Counted from the first letter of the stretch, positions 9,493 to 19,142 are shown. The stretch: 64,000 bases of DNA from Frigoribacterium sp. VKM Ac-2836 (GCF_013248995.1 NZ_JABRPK010000002.1:930001-994000); one strand, 5' to 3'. Program-made: numbers and translations. The notes: generated by a model from the letters alone, not told the origin.

Positions 9493-10073
9493 CCGACGAT
9501 CGTCCCAAGCCCCGCTACGGCGAGTATGCGCCCGAGGGCTGGGTCAACCCCGTCACGGCCGCCGACGACACCGCCGAGGAGGCGCGGGTCGCCGAACAGG
9601 ACGCGCGGCGGACACCCTCGACCGACCTCCGCGCCGGTGACGAGACCCGCACCGCGCCTCCTGCGCTCACGACCGGGCGACGTGTCGACCGCGTGGCGAC
9701 GTTCGCCCTGATCGGGTTGGGAGCCTTCGGGGCGATCCAGGCGATCGCCCGCGTGCCCGGCTACGCGACCACGCAACTCGCCCAGTTCGAGACGTTCGGT
9801 CTCGACCTGTCGGACTTCGGCTCGTCGGCCGCGCTGCAGACCTTCGGAACCGTGATGGCCGTCGTGGCCGTCACGCTGTTCGCCGTCTCGACCTGGTGGA
9901 CCCTGCGTCGGTTGCGGGCCGGGCGGCTCGGCTTCGTCGTGCCGCTGGTCGCCGGTGTGGTCTTCGGTCTGGTCCAGGGTTTCGGTGCGGCGGCCATCTT
10001 GATGGGCGATCCGGCCTTCGCCGAGGCGATGCAGAGCTTCACGAACGACTACTTCTCGTCGGGTTCGAACTGA
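9489..10073 (+). CDS. DUF6264 membrane protein
   Basis: 194 residues. The soluble N-terminus starts [15 protein letters not shown], the mark of DUF6264, followed by a low-complexity linker (about 25-60), then about four membrane helices ([47 protein letters not shown] and a short terminal one). Function unknown; its position downstream of ispH is common in Microbacteriaceae. The linker contains two facing GGAGGCGCG motifs (9578 and 9653), which encode part of the low-complexity stretch. Confidence 0.8.
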   Translation: MTDDRPKPRYGEYAPEGWVNPVTAADDTAEEARVAEQDARRTPSTDLRAGDETRTAPPALTTGRRVDRVATFALIGLGAFGAIQAIARVPGYATTQLAQFETFGLDLSDFGSSAALQTFGTVMAVVAVTLFAVSTWWTLRRLRAGRLGFVVPLVAGVVFGLVQGFGAAAILMGDPAFAEAMQSFTNDYFSSGSN

Positions 10074-10091
10074 GTCCTGACACACAGCACG

Positions 10092-10131
10092 ACGACGAAG
10101 CCCCCGAGCACTCGCTCGGGGGCTTCGTCGT
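10092..10131. terminator. Bidirectional hairpin between DUF6264 gene and fbaA
   Basis: Perfect 18-bp arms ACGACGAAGCCCCCGAGC and GCTCGGGGGCTTCGTCGT with a 4-nt loop between converging genes. Confidence 0.85.
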
Positions 10132-10149
10132 GACACCAGGAGGCGCGGG

Positions 10150-11178
10150 TCAGCTCGCCGACTGACCGAACGACCCGAGCTGCTTCGTCGCCTCGACGAC
10201 GCGGGCGGCCATCGCGGACTCGGCGACCTTGCCCCAGGCACGCGGGTCGTACTGCTTCTTGTTGCCGACCTCGCCGTCGATCTTGAGGAAGCCGTCGTAG
10301 TTCTTCAGCACCGTGTCGGCGATGGAGCGGCTGAAGGCGTACTGCGTGTCGGTGTCGAGGTTCATCTTGACCACGCCGTTCGAGACGGCTTCGGCGATCT
10401 CGGCGTCGGACGACCCCGAACCACCGTGGAAGACGAGCTCGAGGGGCTTGTCGGCGGTGCCGAACTTCTCTTGGATGCCCTGCTGGATCTCGCCCAGCAG
10501 CTCGGGACGCAGCTTGACGTTGCCCGGCTTGTAGACGCCGTGCACGTTGCCGAAGGTGAGCGCCGCGATGTAGCGGCCGTGCTCGCCGAGGCCGAGCGCC
10601 TCGACCACGCGGGTCACGTCCCCCACGGTGGTGTAGAGCGCGTCGTTGGTGCCTTCGTGCTGGACTCCGTCTTCTTCGCCGCCGACGACGCCGATCTCGA
10701 CCTCGAGGATGGCGTTGATGGCCTTGGTGCGCTTCAGCATGTCCTGGGCGATCGAGATGTTCTCGTCGAGCGGGACGGCCGAACCGTCCCACATGTGTGA
10801 CTGGAAGAGCGGGTTGCGGCCGGCCCTGACCTCTTCTTCGGAGGCGGCGATCAACGGCAACACGAAGCCGTCGAGGGCGTCCTTCGGGCAGTGGTCGGTG
10901 TGCAGAGCCACGGTGACCGGGTAGTTCTTCGCGACCTCGGTCGCGAACTTCGCGAAGGCGATGGCACCCGCGGCACGGTTCTTGACCGTGTGGCCGGCGA
11001 AGTAGTCGGCGCCGCCGGTGGTCACCTGGATGATGCCGTCGCTGCCCGCCTCGGTGAGGCCCTGCAGCACCGAGTTGATGGTCTGCGACGACGAGACGTT
11101 GATGGCGGGGTAGGCGAAGCCCTTGTTCTTCGCCTTGTCGAGCATCTCGGCGTACTGCTCGGGGGTTGCGACGGGCAT
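10150..11178 (-). CDS. fbaA: Class II fructose-bisphosphate aldolase
   Basis: 342 residues; a zinc-dependent aldolase of glycolysis and gluconeogenesis. Metal ligands and catalytic residues lie in VALHTDHCPKDALDG, EVEIGVVGGEEDG, TFGNVHGVYKPG and VFHGGSGSSDAEIAEAVSNGVVK motifs. The ATG at 11178 is preceded by GAAGGAGATTCC, an excellent ribosome-binding site. It is divergent from glpX, placing two enzymes of fructose-1,6-bisphosphate metabolism back to back. Confidence 0.95.
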   Translation of the reverse strand: MPVATPEQYAEMLDKAKNKGFAYPAINVSSSQTINSVLQGLTEAGSDGIIQVTTGGADYFAGHTVKNRAAGAIAFAKFATEVAKNYPVTVALHTDHCPKDALDGFVLPLIAASEEEVRAGRNPLFQSHMWDGSAVPLDENISIAQDMLKRTKAINAILEVEIGVVGGEEDGVQHEGTNDALYTTVGDVTRVVEALGLGEHGRYIAALTFGNVHGVYKPGNVKLRPELLGEIQQGIQEKFGTADKPLELVFHGGSGSSDAEIAEAVSNGVVKMNLDTDTQYAFSRSIADTVLKNYDGFLKIDGEVGNKKQYDPRAWGKVAESAMAARVVEATKQLGSFGQSAS

Positions 11179-11276
11179 GGAATCTCCTTCGATCACGACT
11201 GATGGCTCGTCCAGCCTAGTCAGCGCACGTCTGTTCGTCCTGGCCGCCGAGGCCCGGTCGGGAGGCGCGGCGCGGG

Positions 11277-11282
11277 TAAGCT
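11277..11282 (+). promoter_or_regulatory. -10 element of leaderless glpX promoter
   Basis: TAAGCT, then 7 nt, then the ATG at 11290, so a leaderless transcript is expected. A GGAGGCGCG motif (11261-11269) lies in the spacer upstream. Confidence 0.55.
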
Positions 11283-11289
11283 CCGGAGC

Positions 11290-12288
11290 ATGGCTGACAC
11301 GGATTCCGGAACCCTCTACTCGCACCCCGACCGCAACCTCGGCATGGAACTGGTCCGGGCCACCGAGGCGGCCGCGATCCGTTCGGCGCCGTTCATCGGC
11401 AAGGGCGACAAGAACGCCGCCGACAAGGCCGCGGTCGACGCCATGCGCAAGTTCCTCGGCACCGTCGCCTTCGACGGCGTCGTCGTGATCGGCGAGGGCG
11501 AGAAGGACGAAGCCCCGATGCTGTTCAACGGCGAGCACGTCGGCAACGGCTTCGGCCCCGCCTGCGACATCGCGGTCGACCCCATCGACGGCACCAGCCT
11601 CACCGCCGCCGGCCGCATGAACGCCCTGTCGGTCATCGCGGTCAGCGACCGGGGCAGCATGTACGACCCCAGCGCCGTGTTCTACATGGACAAGATCGTG
11701 ACCGGGCCCGAGGGCAAGGGCATCATCGACCTCGACCGTCCGATCGGTGAGAACATCACCGCCCTCGCCGCGGCCAAGGGCATCGCCGTCGAGGACATGC
11801 AGATCGCGGTCCTCGACCGCCCTCGTCACGCGGACCTGATCGCCGAGATCCGGGCCGTGGGCGCCTCGACCCGGCTGCTGCTCGACGGTGACGTCGCCGG
11901 CGGCATCAACGCGGCCCGCCCCGATTCGCGCATCGACATGTGTGTCGGTGTCGGCGGTACCCCCGAGGGCATCATCACGGCCTGCGCGGTGAAGGCCCTC
12001 GACGGCCTGATCCTGGCCCGCCTGGCGCCCAAGGACGACGCGGAGCGTCAGAAGGCGATCGACGCCGGCCACGACCTCGACCGCGTGCTCGACCAGGACG
12101 ACCTCGTGACGGGTGACAACGCCTACTTCGTGGCCACGGGCGTCACCGACGGCGCGCTGGTCGCGGGCGTCACGCGCAAGCAGGGCATGATCCGCACGTC
12201 GAGCATCGTGTTGCGTTCGCACTCGGGCACCATCCGCCGGGTCGAGGCCGACCACCTCGTCTCGAAGTGGTACGGCGAGAAGGCCTGA
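11290..12288 (+). CDS. glpX: Class II fructose-1,6-bisphosphatase
   Basis: 332 residues, GlpX family, hydrolysing fructose-1,6-bisphosphate in gluconeogenesis. Family landmarks are KGDKNAADKAAVDAMR, VVIGEGEKDEAPML, DIAVDPIDGTSLTAAG (metal site) and VGVGGTPEGIITACAVK. Full length, adjacent and divergent to fbaA. Terminated by a strong hairpin shared with rmuC. Confidence 0.95.
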   Translation: MADTDSGTLYSHPDRNLGMELVRATEAAAIRSAPFIGKGDKNAADKAAVDAMRKFLGTVAFDGVVVIGEGEKDEAPMLFNGEHVGNGFGPACDIAVDPIDGTSLTAAGRMNALSVIAVSDRGSMYDPSAVFYMDKIVTGPEGKGIIDLDRPIGENITALAAAKGIAVEDMQIAVLDRPRHADLIAEIRAVGASTRLLLDGDVAGGINAARPDSRIDMCVGVGGTPEGIITACAVKALDGLILARLAPKDDAERQKAIDAGHDLDRVLDQDDLVTGDNAYFVATGVTDGALVAGVTRKQGMIRTSSIVLRSHSGTIRRVEADHLVSKWYGEKA

Positions 12289-12306
12289 CCCTTTCGACGC
12301 TCGCAC

Positions 12307-12348
12307 GTCACGACGAACGCCCGACCTCGGTCGGGCGTTCGTCGTGAC
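12307..12348. terminator. Bidirectional hairpin between glpX and rmuC
   Basis: Perfect 19-bp arms GTCACGACGAACGCCCGAC (12307-12325) and its complement (12330-12348), with a 4-nt loop. Confidence 0.85.
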
Positions 12349-12370
12349 GGGCCTTGTTCGTGGCGATGAA

Positions 12371-13639
12371 TCAGCGGCGGTCGTCGCCGTTCTCGCCGAG
12401 AGCCGCGGCCAGTTCGGGGGCGGTGAGTTCGCGGGGTGACTCCTCGACGGTCGTCGGGGTCGCGAGGACCTTGGACTCGTCGAGCATGTTGAGCCGGCGC
12501 GCCGAGGGGAGCACCGTCCGCTCGAGCGACCCGACGAACCGGTTGTAGTCGGTCACTCCGGCGCGCAACGACCGGCCGAGCTTGTCGACATGGCCCGCCA
12601 TGGTCGAGAGACGGCCGTAGAGCTCGCGGCTGAGATCGAACAGTTCTTTCGCCTCGGCGGTGACGACGTCCTGCTGCCAACTGAAGGCGACGGTCTTGAG
12701 CACCGACCAGAGGGTGACGGGTGAGGCGAGGGCGACGCGTTTCTGGAACGCGTAGTCCATCAGGGCCGGGTCGGCCTCGAGGGCGGACGACACGAGCGAC
12801 TCGCTCGGGATGAAGGCGATGACGAGTTCGGGCGAGGAGTCGAGCCCGGCCCAGTAGGTCTTGCCGGCCAGGGCGTCGACGTGGGCTCGCAGCGCCTTGA
12901 CGTGCTGCCGGACCAGTTGGTCGCGTCGCGCGCCCTCGTCGCCTGTCGCGGACGCGGGGATGGCGCTGGCTTCGAGGTAGGCCGAGAACGGCACCTTGGC
13001 GTCGACCGCGATGTTCTTGCCCCCGGGGAGGTGCACGACCATGTCGGGTCGGCCGGCGCCCGCGTCCGACGAGATCGACGTCTGGACGTCGAAGTCGACG
13101 CGTTCAACGAGACCTGCGGCCTGGACGACGTTGCGCAGCTGGGCCTCGCCCCACACACCGCGTGTGCTGTTCGACTTCAGTGCCGAGGCGAGCGATTCGG
13201 CCGTGCCCCGCAAGCGCTCGCCCGACTCGGCGGCGGTGCGGAGCTGCTCGCTGAGGGCGCCGAACTGGAGGGTGCGTTCTGCTTCGAGTTCGGCCACCTT
13301 CTGCTGGACTGCCTGCAGGCTCTCGGCCACCGGGCTGAGCGCGACGAGCACCTGACCGTCGGTGCGCGCCCTCTCGGCCTCGGCGATGCGGACGTCGCGG
13401 AGGCGGTCCTGGAACTCGCGGAGGCGGTCTTCTTGCTGGGCGATCTGGCGTCGGTACTGGTCGTCCTGGCCGTCGAGGCGCTCACGAGTGGCCTCGGCCA
13501 CTGCGCGGGCGGCGGCCAGGTCGGAGGACAGGCGTGCCGTGGCCTCGGCTGCACGGGTGCGAGTGACGAGCGCACCCACGGCGATGCCGAGCACGAGGCC
13601 GAGCAGCAGGGCGAGGAACAGGGCGAGCGGGAGGGGCAT
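12371..13639 (-). CDS. rmuC: DNA recombination protein RmuC
   Basis: 422 residues. An N-terminal membrane helix (about 3-26) precedes a long coiled coil (about 30-130), then the RmuC nuclease-like core with RGVWGEAQLRNVVQAAGL, KNIAVDAKVPFSAYLEA and ELVIAFIPSESLVSSAL. In E. coli RmuC limits inversion at short inverted repeats; its biochemical activity is unsettled. The fit to the family is clear over the whole length. Confidence 0.9.
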   Translation of the reverse strand: MPLPLALFLALLLGLVLGIAVGALVTRTRAAEATARLSSDLAAARAVAEATRERLDGQDDQYRRQIAQQEDRLREFQDRLRDVRIAEAERARTDGQVLVALSPVAESLQAVQQKVAELEAERTLQFGALSEQLRTAAESGERLRGTAESLASALKSNSTRGVWGEAQLRNVVQAAGLVERVDFDVQTSISSDAGAGRPDMVVHLPGGKNIAVDAKVPFSAYLEASAIPASATGDEGARRDQLVRQHVKALRAHVDALAGKTYWAGLDSSPELVIAFIPSESLVSSALEADPALMDYAFQKRVALASPVTLWSVLKTVAFSWQQDVVTAEAKELFDLSRELYGRLSTMAGHVDKLGRSLRAGVTDYNRFVGSLERTVLPSARRLNMLDESKVLATPTTVEESPRELTAPELAAALGENGDDRR

Positions 13640-13693
13640 GACGGCAGTGTGGCAGCGGCCACCGACACCGCCCGCCGGTGGGCGCGGAGGGGC

Positions 13694-14323
13694 TCAGCCG
13701 AAGGCCATGGGGCGCCGGTCGGCGCGAGGGACGGAGGGTGCCGTCGGTGCCCCGGCCGGCTGCAGCACCTTCACCTTGACCGACGCGATGGCGGCGAGCT
13801 CGCCCAGGTCGGCGGCACCGTGGAACAGGGCGGCGTGGGCGACGATGGCCGCGCAGGCCTCGGCGTCGGCGAGGGCGTCGTGGTGTGAGAAGGCGTCGAA
13901 CCCGGCGGCCGTCGCGGCGACCGGCAGGCGGTACGAGTCGAGGGAGTACGTCTTGCGGGCGACCTGCAGGCTGCAGAGGTACGACCACGGGGGAGGGGTG
14001 AGACCGGTGGCCGCGCAGGCGGCCTTGATGACACCCATGTCGAAGCCGGCGTTGTGGGCGACGAAGACGTCGTCGCCCGCGAAGTCGGCGAGCAGTTCGA
14101 ACTGCTCGGCCCAGCCGAAGGCCCCGACCACGTCGCGCGCGACGATGCCGTGGATGCGGGTGTTCCACTCGGAGAACTCGTCGTGCCCGGCGGGCGGCTG
14201 GATCAACCAGCCCACCTTGTCGACGACGACCCCGTCGCGGACCTTGACGAGGCCGACGGAGCAGGCACTGGCGCTGCTCGAGTTCGCGGTCTCGAAGTCG
14301 ATCGCGGTGAAGTCGATGGGCAT
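13694..14323 (-). CDS. DEDDh 3'-5' exonuclease (DnaQ-like)
   Basis: 209 residues. Exonuclease motifs in order: FTAIDFETA (ExoI, D and E), FVAHNAGFDMGVI (ExoII) and HHDALADAEACAAI (ExoIII His/Asp). It resembles a stand-alone DnaQ-like proofreading or repair exonuclease; it lacks the polymerase III assignment of a true epsilon subunit. The last 35 residues look unstructured. Confidence 0.85.
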   Translation of the reverse strand: MPIDFTAIDFETANSSSASACSVGLVKVRDGVVVDKVGWLIQPPAGHDEFSEWNTRIHGIVARDVVGAFGWAEQFELLADFAGDDVFVAHNAGFDMGVIKAACAATGLTPPPWSYLCSLQVARKTYSLDSYRLPVAATAAGFDAFSHHDALADAEACAAIVAHAALFHGAADLGELAAIASVKVKVLQPAGAPTAPSVPRADRRPMAFG

Positions 14324-14428
14324 TGACTCATGCTCTCACGCGCCTCCGACACCGCCTCCACAGGCATGGTCGGATGCTGTTCCGTCCCCAGCCGGCTCGA
14401 CACCGACGGGACGGCTCGACAGGCCCGG

Positions 14429-14434
14429 TACGCT
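14429..14434 (+). promoter_or_regulatory. -10 element of leaderless ychF promoter
   Basis: TACGCT, 8 nt, then the GTG at 14443. No ribosome-binding site is visible. Confidence 0.55.
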
Positions 14435-14442
14435 TGACCCTC

Positions 14443-15516
14443 GTGGCTCTTACTATCGCGATCGTCGGACTGCCCAACGTCGGCAAGTCCACCCTGTTCA
14501 ACGCCCTGACCAAGAACCAGGTGCTGGCGGCGAACTATCCGTTCGCGACCATCGAACCCAACGTGGGCATCGTCAACCTGCCCGACCCGCGCCTCCAGGT
14601 GTTGGCGGATCTCTTCGGCAGCGAGAAGATCCTGCCCGCGCCGGTGTCGTTCGTCGACATCGCCGGCATCGTCAAGGGTGCGAGCGAAGGCGAGGGGCTC
14701 GGCAACAAGTTCCTGGCGAACATCCGCGAGGCCGACGCCATCGCCGAGGTCGTGCGCGGCTTCGACGACCCCGACGTCGTGCACGTCGACGGCAAGGTCG
14801 ACCCCGAGAGCGACATGGGCACGATCAACACCGAGCTGATCCTCGCCGACCTCGAGACCGTCGAGAAGGCGCTCGTCCGGTACGAGAAAGAGCTGCGACT
14901 GAAGCGCGTCGAGCCGATCGTGCACGAGACGGCCGTCGCCGCCCGCGACGCCCTGCAGCGCGGCGAGGCGCTCTCGGCCACGAGCATCGACCTCGAGCCG
15001 ATCCGCGAGCTGGGTCTGCTCACCGCGAAGCCCTTCATCTACGTCTTCAACGTCGACGAGGCCGTCCTCACCGACGAGGCGCGCAAGGCCGAGCTGCAGG
15101 CGCTGGTCTCACCGGCCGAGGCGATCTTCCTCGACGCGCAGGTCGAGTCCGAGCTGATCGGCCTCGACGACGAGGACGCCGCCGAGCTACTCGCATCGCT
15201 CGGGCAAGACGAATCGGGTCTCGACCAGTTGGCCCGCATCGGATTCGAGACGCTGGGCCTGCAGACCTACCTGACGGCCGGCCCGAAAGAGACCCGCGCC
15301 TGGACGATCGGCAAGGGCTGGAAGGCCCCGCAGGCCGCCGGAGTCATCCACACCGACTTCGAGAAGGGCTTCATCAAGGCCGAGGTCATCTCGTTCGACG
15401 ACCTGGTCGAGACCGGCTCCATCGCGGAGGCGCGCTCGGCCGGCAAGGCCCGCATCGAGGGCAAGGAGTACGTCATGCAAGACGGCGACGTGGTGGAGTT
15501 CCGCTTCAACAACTGA
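14443..15516 (+). CDS. ychF: Ribosome-binding Obg-family ATPase YchF
   Basis: 357 residues: G1 motif [34 protein letters not shown] (G3), a coiled-coil insertion, and a C-terminal TGS domain ([16 protein letters not shown]). YchF prefers ATP over GTP and acts in translation and stress response. The GTG at 14443 is chosen because the protein aligns from [11 protein letters not shown], and the upstream open frame has no family similarity. Confidence 0.95.
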   Translation: MALTIAIVGLPNVGKSTLFNALTKNQVLAANYPFATIEPNVGIVNLPDPRLQVLADLFGSEKILPAPVSFVDIAGIVKGASEGEGLGNKFLANIREADAIAEVVRGFDDPDVVHVDGKVDPESDMGTINTELILADLETVEKALVRYEKELRLKRVEPIVHETAVAARDALQRGEALSATSIDLEPIRELGLLTAKPFIYVFNVDEAVLTDEARKAELQALVSPAEAIFLDAQVESELIGLDDEDAAELLASLGQDESGLDQLARIGFETLGLQTYLTAGPKETRAWTIGKGWKAPQAAGVIHTDFEKGFIKAEVISFDDLVETGSIAEARSAGKARIEGKEYVMQDGDVVEFRFNN

Positions 15517-15675
15517 CGTCCCTGCGCCTGTGGGGAAGGGCTCTTCGACGCTTGTCTCGGTCGGGGTCTTGTTTCACGGGACGTGATACGTCGATACACG
15601 AACACATGAGGGACGGACCGAGTCCCCGCAAATGCTGACTCGTAGAACAACCGGTCTACCTGTCATGGTTTGCTC

Positions 15676-16527
15676 ATGGACGACACACGGAAAGATGGGT
15701 CTGTCTGGGGGAACGGCCTCGGCCGTAGAACGCTCATCACGGGGGCAGCAGCCGCCGCGTTTGGCCTGACCCTGGGCGACATGATGGGGCTCAGTAACGG
15801 CTCCCTAGCCTTTGCGGCCGGGAAGTATGGCACTGTCGTCTGGCCTGTCAATCCTCACCCCACGCCCACTGGGCAGCAAGTCTATGGAAGCCCCCGTAAT
15901 TACCCCGGTGGACACCGGGGATCGGACTACGGAGTCGGGAGGGGAACCGCCGTCGTAGCCATTGCCGCAGGACGCGTCACGGGGCGGGACGTCGACCGGA
16001 AGGGCAGCGAGATCGGCAACTGGGTCGAGATCGAACATGCAGGCTTCACCAGTCGCTACATCCACTTCAACGAGGCACCGCACGTCGGCTACGGAGCCCA
16101 GGTATCCGCAGGCCAACGGATCGGCAGCGCCGGGGACAGTGGGACTGCAGCCATAGGTGTTCACCTCCACATCGAGATCTACGACCAACTCGTCCGACAA
16201 GACCCGCACGCGTGGCTCACCGCCAACGTCGGCGCAGGCTCAGCAACGCCAACAAAGGAGATCGAAGTGCCCGATTACTCACTCGTCCGCGGTCAGAACG
16301 ACGGTCGCGTTTATCTGTCCGTGAACAGGCTGCAACGTCGCTGGATCGAATCCGAGGCCGCCCTTGCCGACGTCAGGTACGTTCTCCGCGGAGTCAACGC
16401 CCCCGCGGCTGACCGCCCCGTCGAGGTAGTCGCCAACCCCGACGCCTATGGCGTGATCATCACTGCGACCCCCACTCTTGACCAGATCCGCCAGGTCATT
16501 CGTGAGGAAGTTGCCGCGGGCAAATAG
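15676..16527 (+). CDS. Tat-exported M23 metallopeptidase
   Basis: 283 residues from the ATG at 15676 (a TTG two codons earlier is possible). The N-terminus has a twin-arginine signal (GRRTLITGAAAAAFG). The M23 domain (about 55-180) keeps the zinc ligands HRGSDYGV and HLHIEIYDQ. It would cut peptidoglycan cross-bridges outside the membrane. The C-terminal 100 residues (PDYSLVRGQNDGRVYLSVNRLQRRW) resemble phage structural or lysin modules. Base composition is lower in GC than its neighbours, with no clear ribosome-binding site, suggesting acquisition from a phage or plasmid. A terminator follows. Confidence 0.8.
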   Translation: MDDTRKDGSVWGNGLGRRTLITGAAAAAFGLTLGDMMGLSNGSLAFAAGKYGTVVWPVNPHPTPTGQQVYGSPRNYPGGHRGSDYGVGRGTAVVAIAAGRVTGRDVDRKGSEIGNWVEIEHAGFTSRYIHFNEAPHVGYGAQVSAGQRIGSAGDSGTAAIGVHLHIEIYDQLVRQDPHAWLTANVGAGSATPTKEIEVPDYSLVRGQNDGRVYLSVNRLQRRWIESEAALADVRYVLRGVNAPAADRPVEVVANPDAYGVIITATPTLDQIRQVIREEVAAGK

Positions 16528-16542
16528 GAAACCGTGTCGCTA

Positions 16543-16578
16543 GAGGCCAGCCCTGGGTTGTCACTCGGGGCTGGTCTC
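16543..16578 (+). terminator. Hairpin terminator after the M23 peptidase
   Basis: 11-bp arms GAGGCCAGCCC (16543-16553) and GGGCTGGTCTC (16568-16578) with one G-T pair, followed by TTG. It lies about 15 nt after the stop. Confidence 0.7.
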
Positions 16579-16647
16579 TTGCGGTGAAAAGGACCTGGAC
16601 GTACGTTGCCTGACCCGGAGGGACCGGGCAGGCCTGAGAGGGGAACC

Positions 16648-16887
16648 CTAGAGGGGGAACGCTACCTTGGGTGGCTCCCGGTCGGACCGGCTGAGGAGGT
16701 CGCTGATCTCGGGTTCGTGCTGCAGCTTCCCAGCGATGGCGCTGTCGAGATTGTCGAAGTCACACAGCCATGGCCGACGCCCTGACACATCCCGCCAGTA
16801 GGCGTTGAAGTGGTATCGCGGACCCTCACCGGCCGACGCGCCTGAGAACGGGACGGACCCGGTAGTGGGGAGGGAATCCGGCCGCCA
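16648..16887 (-). pseudogene. 3' remnant of an unidentified gene
   Basis: An open frame of 79 codons bounded upstream by an in-frame TGA and with no ATG, GTG or TTG near its 5' end. It encodes a protein-like sequence including YHFNAYWRDVSGRRPWLCDF, DNLDSAIAGKLQHEPEISDL and KVAFPL before the TAG. Composition looks like real coding sequence rather than a shadow frame, so it may be the C-terminal end of a lost gene. I do not recognise the family. The rest of the 429-bp gap (16528-16956) holds only the preceding terminator. Confidence 0.4.
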
Positions 16888-16956
16888 TCACCAGAGTCGT
16901 TCTCCTTCTCGCCTGCTCGGCGTCGAGCGAGGTGGCCCGCGGCCCGGCGGCAACCG

Positions 16957-18108
16957 TCAGGCGCCGCCGCCGAGCCTGGTCAGCAGGCCTGCCGCGAGGG
17001 CGGTCCGCTCGACCATGCCGTCGATCGAGATCCACTCGTGGCGGGCGTGGGCCCCGTCGCCGACGGCGCCCAGCCCGTCGAGGACGGCCAGTCCCAGGGC
17101 GGCCGCGAAGTTGCCGTCGCTGGCGCCGCCGACCGAGGTCTCCTCGACGACGAGACCCTGCTCGAGGGCGACCTCTCGCGCGGCGGCGAACAGGGACGCC
17201 GTTCCGGTACTGCGCTCCATGACGGGACGGTTCCAGCCGCCGTCGACCGCGATCCCGGCGGCCTCACGGCGAGGCACCAGGCCCGCGAAGGCCGCGTCCA
17301 TCCGACGCATCTCGCCGACGTCCGTCACCCGCACGTCGACGAGCGCCTCCGCGCTCCCGGCCGTGACGTTCGCCCGTGAGCCACCGGTCATCGTCCCGAC
17401 GTTGACGCTCGTGCCGGCTGCCAGGTCGGCCGAGTCGTGCAACGCGACGATCACCCGGGCCATCTCGTCGATGGCGCTCACACCGTTCTCGGGGTCGAGC
17501 CCGGCGTGGCCCTCGACGCCCTGCGTGGTGACCGTGAAGAGACCGACGCCCTTCCTCGCGGTCTTGAGCGCGCCTCCTGCGCTCGCCTCGAACACGAGGA
17601 CGGCGTCCCGGCCGGCGACCGCCGCCTCGATGACGGGGCGCGACGCGGGCGAACCGATCTCCTCGTCGCCGTTCAGGACGAAGCGCACGGCCGGCAGGGG
17701 CAGGCCGCGCTCCCTCGCGATGGCGAGGGCGTGCACGACCTGCACGAGGCCCGCCTTCATGTCGAAGGCGCCCGGGCCGGTCAACTGGTCGCCATCGATC
17801 GTGACCGGCCAGTCGGCGAGGGTACCGAGCGGCCAGACCGTGTCGTAGTGGCAGAGGATCGCGACGCTGCCCGTGCCTGCGTTGACGGCGTCCCAGTCGA
17901 GCACGGCGACGTCACCGTGCGGGGCGCCGTCTACCGTGGACTCGGCGTCGGGAGCCCCGAGGTGTTCGCCGAGGTACGAGCGCACCCAGGCCAGACCCGC
18001 AGCCAGGGCCGCGCGGTCGTCGGACGGCGTCTCGAGCTGCACGTAGGCGGTGAGGTCGGCGACGAGCGAGGACCGCCGGGCCTCGGCGGCCTCGACGAGC
18101 GCGTTCAC
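16957..18108 (-). CDS. M20 family metallopeptidase (glutamate carboxypeptidase-like)
   Basis: 383 residues. M20 landmarks: ILCHYDTVWPLGTLADWP (metal His/Asp), GPGAFDMKAGLVQVVHAL (bridging Asp), VLNGDEEIGSPASRPVI (catalytic Glu pair) and a lid dimerisation domain in the middle. These zinc enzymes hydrolyse C-terminal or N-acyl amino acid bonds; the exact substrate is unknown. The GTG start overlaps the preceding stop (GTGA). It is the last gene of the coupled catabolic operon that begins at 22237. Confidence 0.85.
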   Translation of the reverse strand: MNALVEAAEARRSSLVADLTAYVQLETPSDDRAALAAGLAWVRSYLGEHLGAPDAESTVDGAPHGDVAVLDWDAVNAGTGSVAILCHYDTVWPLGTLADWPVTIDGDQLTGPGAFDMKAGLVQVVHALAIARERGLPLPAVRFVLNGDEEIGSPASRPVIEAAVAGRDAVLVFEASAGGALKTARKGVGLFTVTTQGVEGHAGLDPENGVSAIDEMARVIVALHDSADLAAGTSVNVGTMTGGSRANVTAGSAEALVDVRVTDVGEMRRMDAAFAGLVPRREAAGIAVDGGWNRPVMERSTGTASLFAAAREVALEQGLVVEETSVGGASDGNFAAALGLAVLDGLGAVGDGAHARHEWISIDGMVERTALAAGLLTRLGGGA

Positions 18109-19142
18109 GCGGCGGCCCGTCGGTCGAGCTCGACGAGATGGTCCTCGCTCATGACGATCTGCCCCGTCTCGAGTCGGACGATCGACTCGACCAACCAGCG
18201 CGTCAACGGCACCGCCACGTCGTACCGCTCGGCGGCGGCCAGCACCGGCGCGTACTGCGTCGGCACCTCCGTGCGGCGCCCCCGGACGGCGATGTCACGC
18301 CAGATGCCCGAGCGCTTCTTCGTCTGACGTCCGAGCCAAGCGACGAGCTCGTCGGTGGCCACGTCCGGGCCGCCGGTGCCGCCGGTGTCGCCGGTGTCAC
18401 CGGCCGTCACGGTCACGTAGGCGTCCGGCGTGAAGGCGTCGAAGCCCTCGAGCGCGACGCCCTCGGCCCGGGCGACGGTCAACACCTCGCGGACCAGGGC
18501 GTGCATGCCCACCCGGTGCCGGTCGATCAGGTCGCCCATGTCGTCGTCGGCCAGGGCGGACGCGACGAGCATCGCACCGAAGCCGAGCTTCGACCAGAGG
18601 AAGCCCTGCACGTTGTCCGACACGACCGGGCGACCCCAGTGCCGCAGGTCGTCGGCGAGGGTGCGGACGCGGTCGCTCGTGCCGCCCGCGAACTCGCCGA
18701 GGGCGATGTCGCCGATGCCCCCGTCCTTGACCACGCCGGGTGCGACGACGTCGGCGAAGAGGTCGACGAAGGCCGCGACCGTGCGGTCGGCACCGACGTG
18801 GTGTGCGATGGTCGGCTCGTTCAGGCCGTTCTGCATCGAGACCACCCAGCCGTCGGCGGCGAGGCGGGGCGCGATCCACGCGGCGACGCCGTCGGTCGCC
18901 TGCGCCTTGACCGCGAGGAGCACCGCGCCGAGCTGCCCGGGTGCCTCGTCAGGAGTCGAGATGGGCAGGCGGGCCGTGAGCTCGCCACCCGGGTGTTCGA
19001 TCCGCAGGCCGTTCTCGCGGATGGCGGCGACGTGCTCGGGGTCGGTGTCGACCAGGTGCACGTCGAGCCCGGCGAGATGCAGGTGCGCGGCGAGCGTTCC
19101 GCCGATCGCGCCGGCGCCCACGACGGTGTAGGTCGGGATCAT
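18105..19142 (-). CDS. 2-dehydropantoate 2-reductase family (PanE/ApbA-like) oxidoreductase
   Basis: 345 residues. N-terminal Rossmann fold YTVVGAGAIGGTLAAHL, then AVKAQATDGVAAWIAP and the ApbA C-terminal helical domain (WSKLGFGAMLVASALADDD). The ATG at 19142 has GGAG 8 nt upstream; the ATG at 19154 has none. Its place in a catabolic operon rather than beside panB or panC argues for a ketoacid or hydroxyacid redox step on an unknown substrate, not CoA biosynthesis. Confidence 0.8.
   Translation of the reverse strand: MIPTYTVVGAGAIGGTLAAHLHLAGLDVHLVDTDPEHVAAIRENGLRIEHPGGELTARLPISTPDEAPGQLGAVLLAVKAQATDGVAAWIAPRLAADGWVVSMQNGLNEPTIAHHVGADRTVAAFVDLFADVVAPGVVKDGGIGDIALGEFAGGTSDRVRTLADDLRHWGRPVVSDNVQGFLWSKLGFGAMLVASALADDDMGDLIDRHRVGMHALVREVLTVARAEGVALEGFDAFTPDAYVTVTAGDTGDTGGTGGPDVATDELVAWLGRQTKKRSGIWRDIAVRGRRTEVPTQYAPVLAAAERYDVAVPLTRWLVESIVRLETGQIVMSEDHLVELDRRAAA

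Noticed and set aside
15568-15590. Possible parS-like palindrome (GTTTCACG GGA CGTGATAC)
   Set aside because: The two halves are split by three extra bases and one position mismatches, unlike the contiguous 16-bp parS; no ParA/ParB genes are near.
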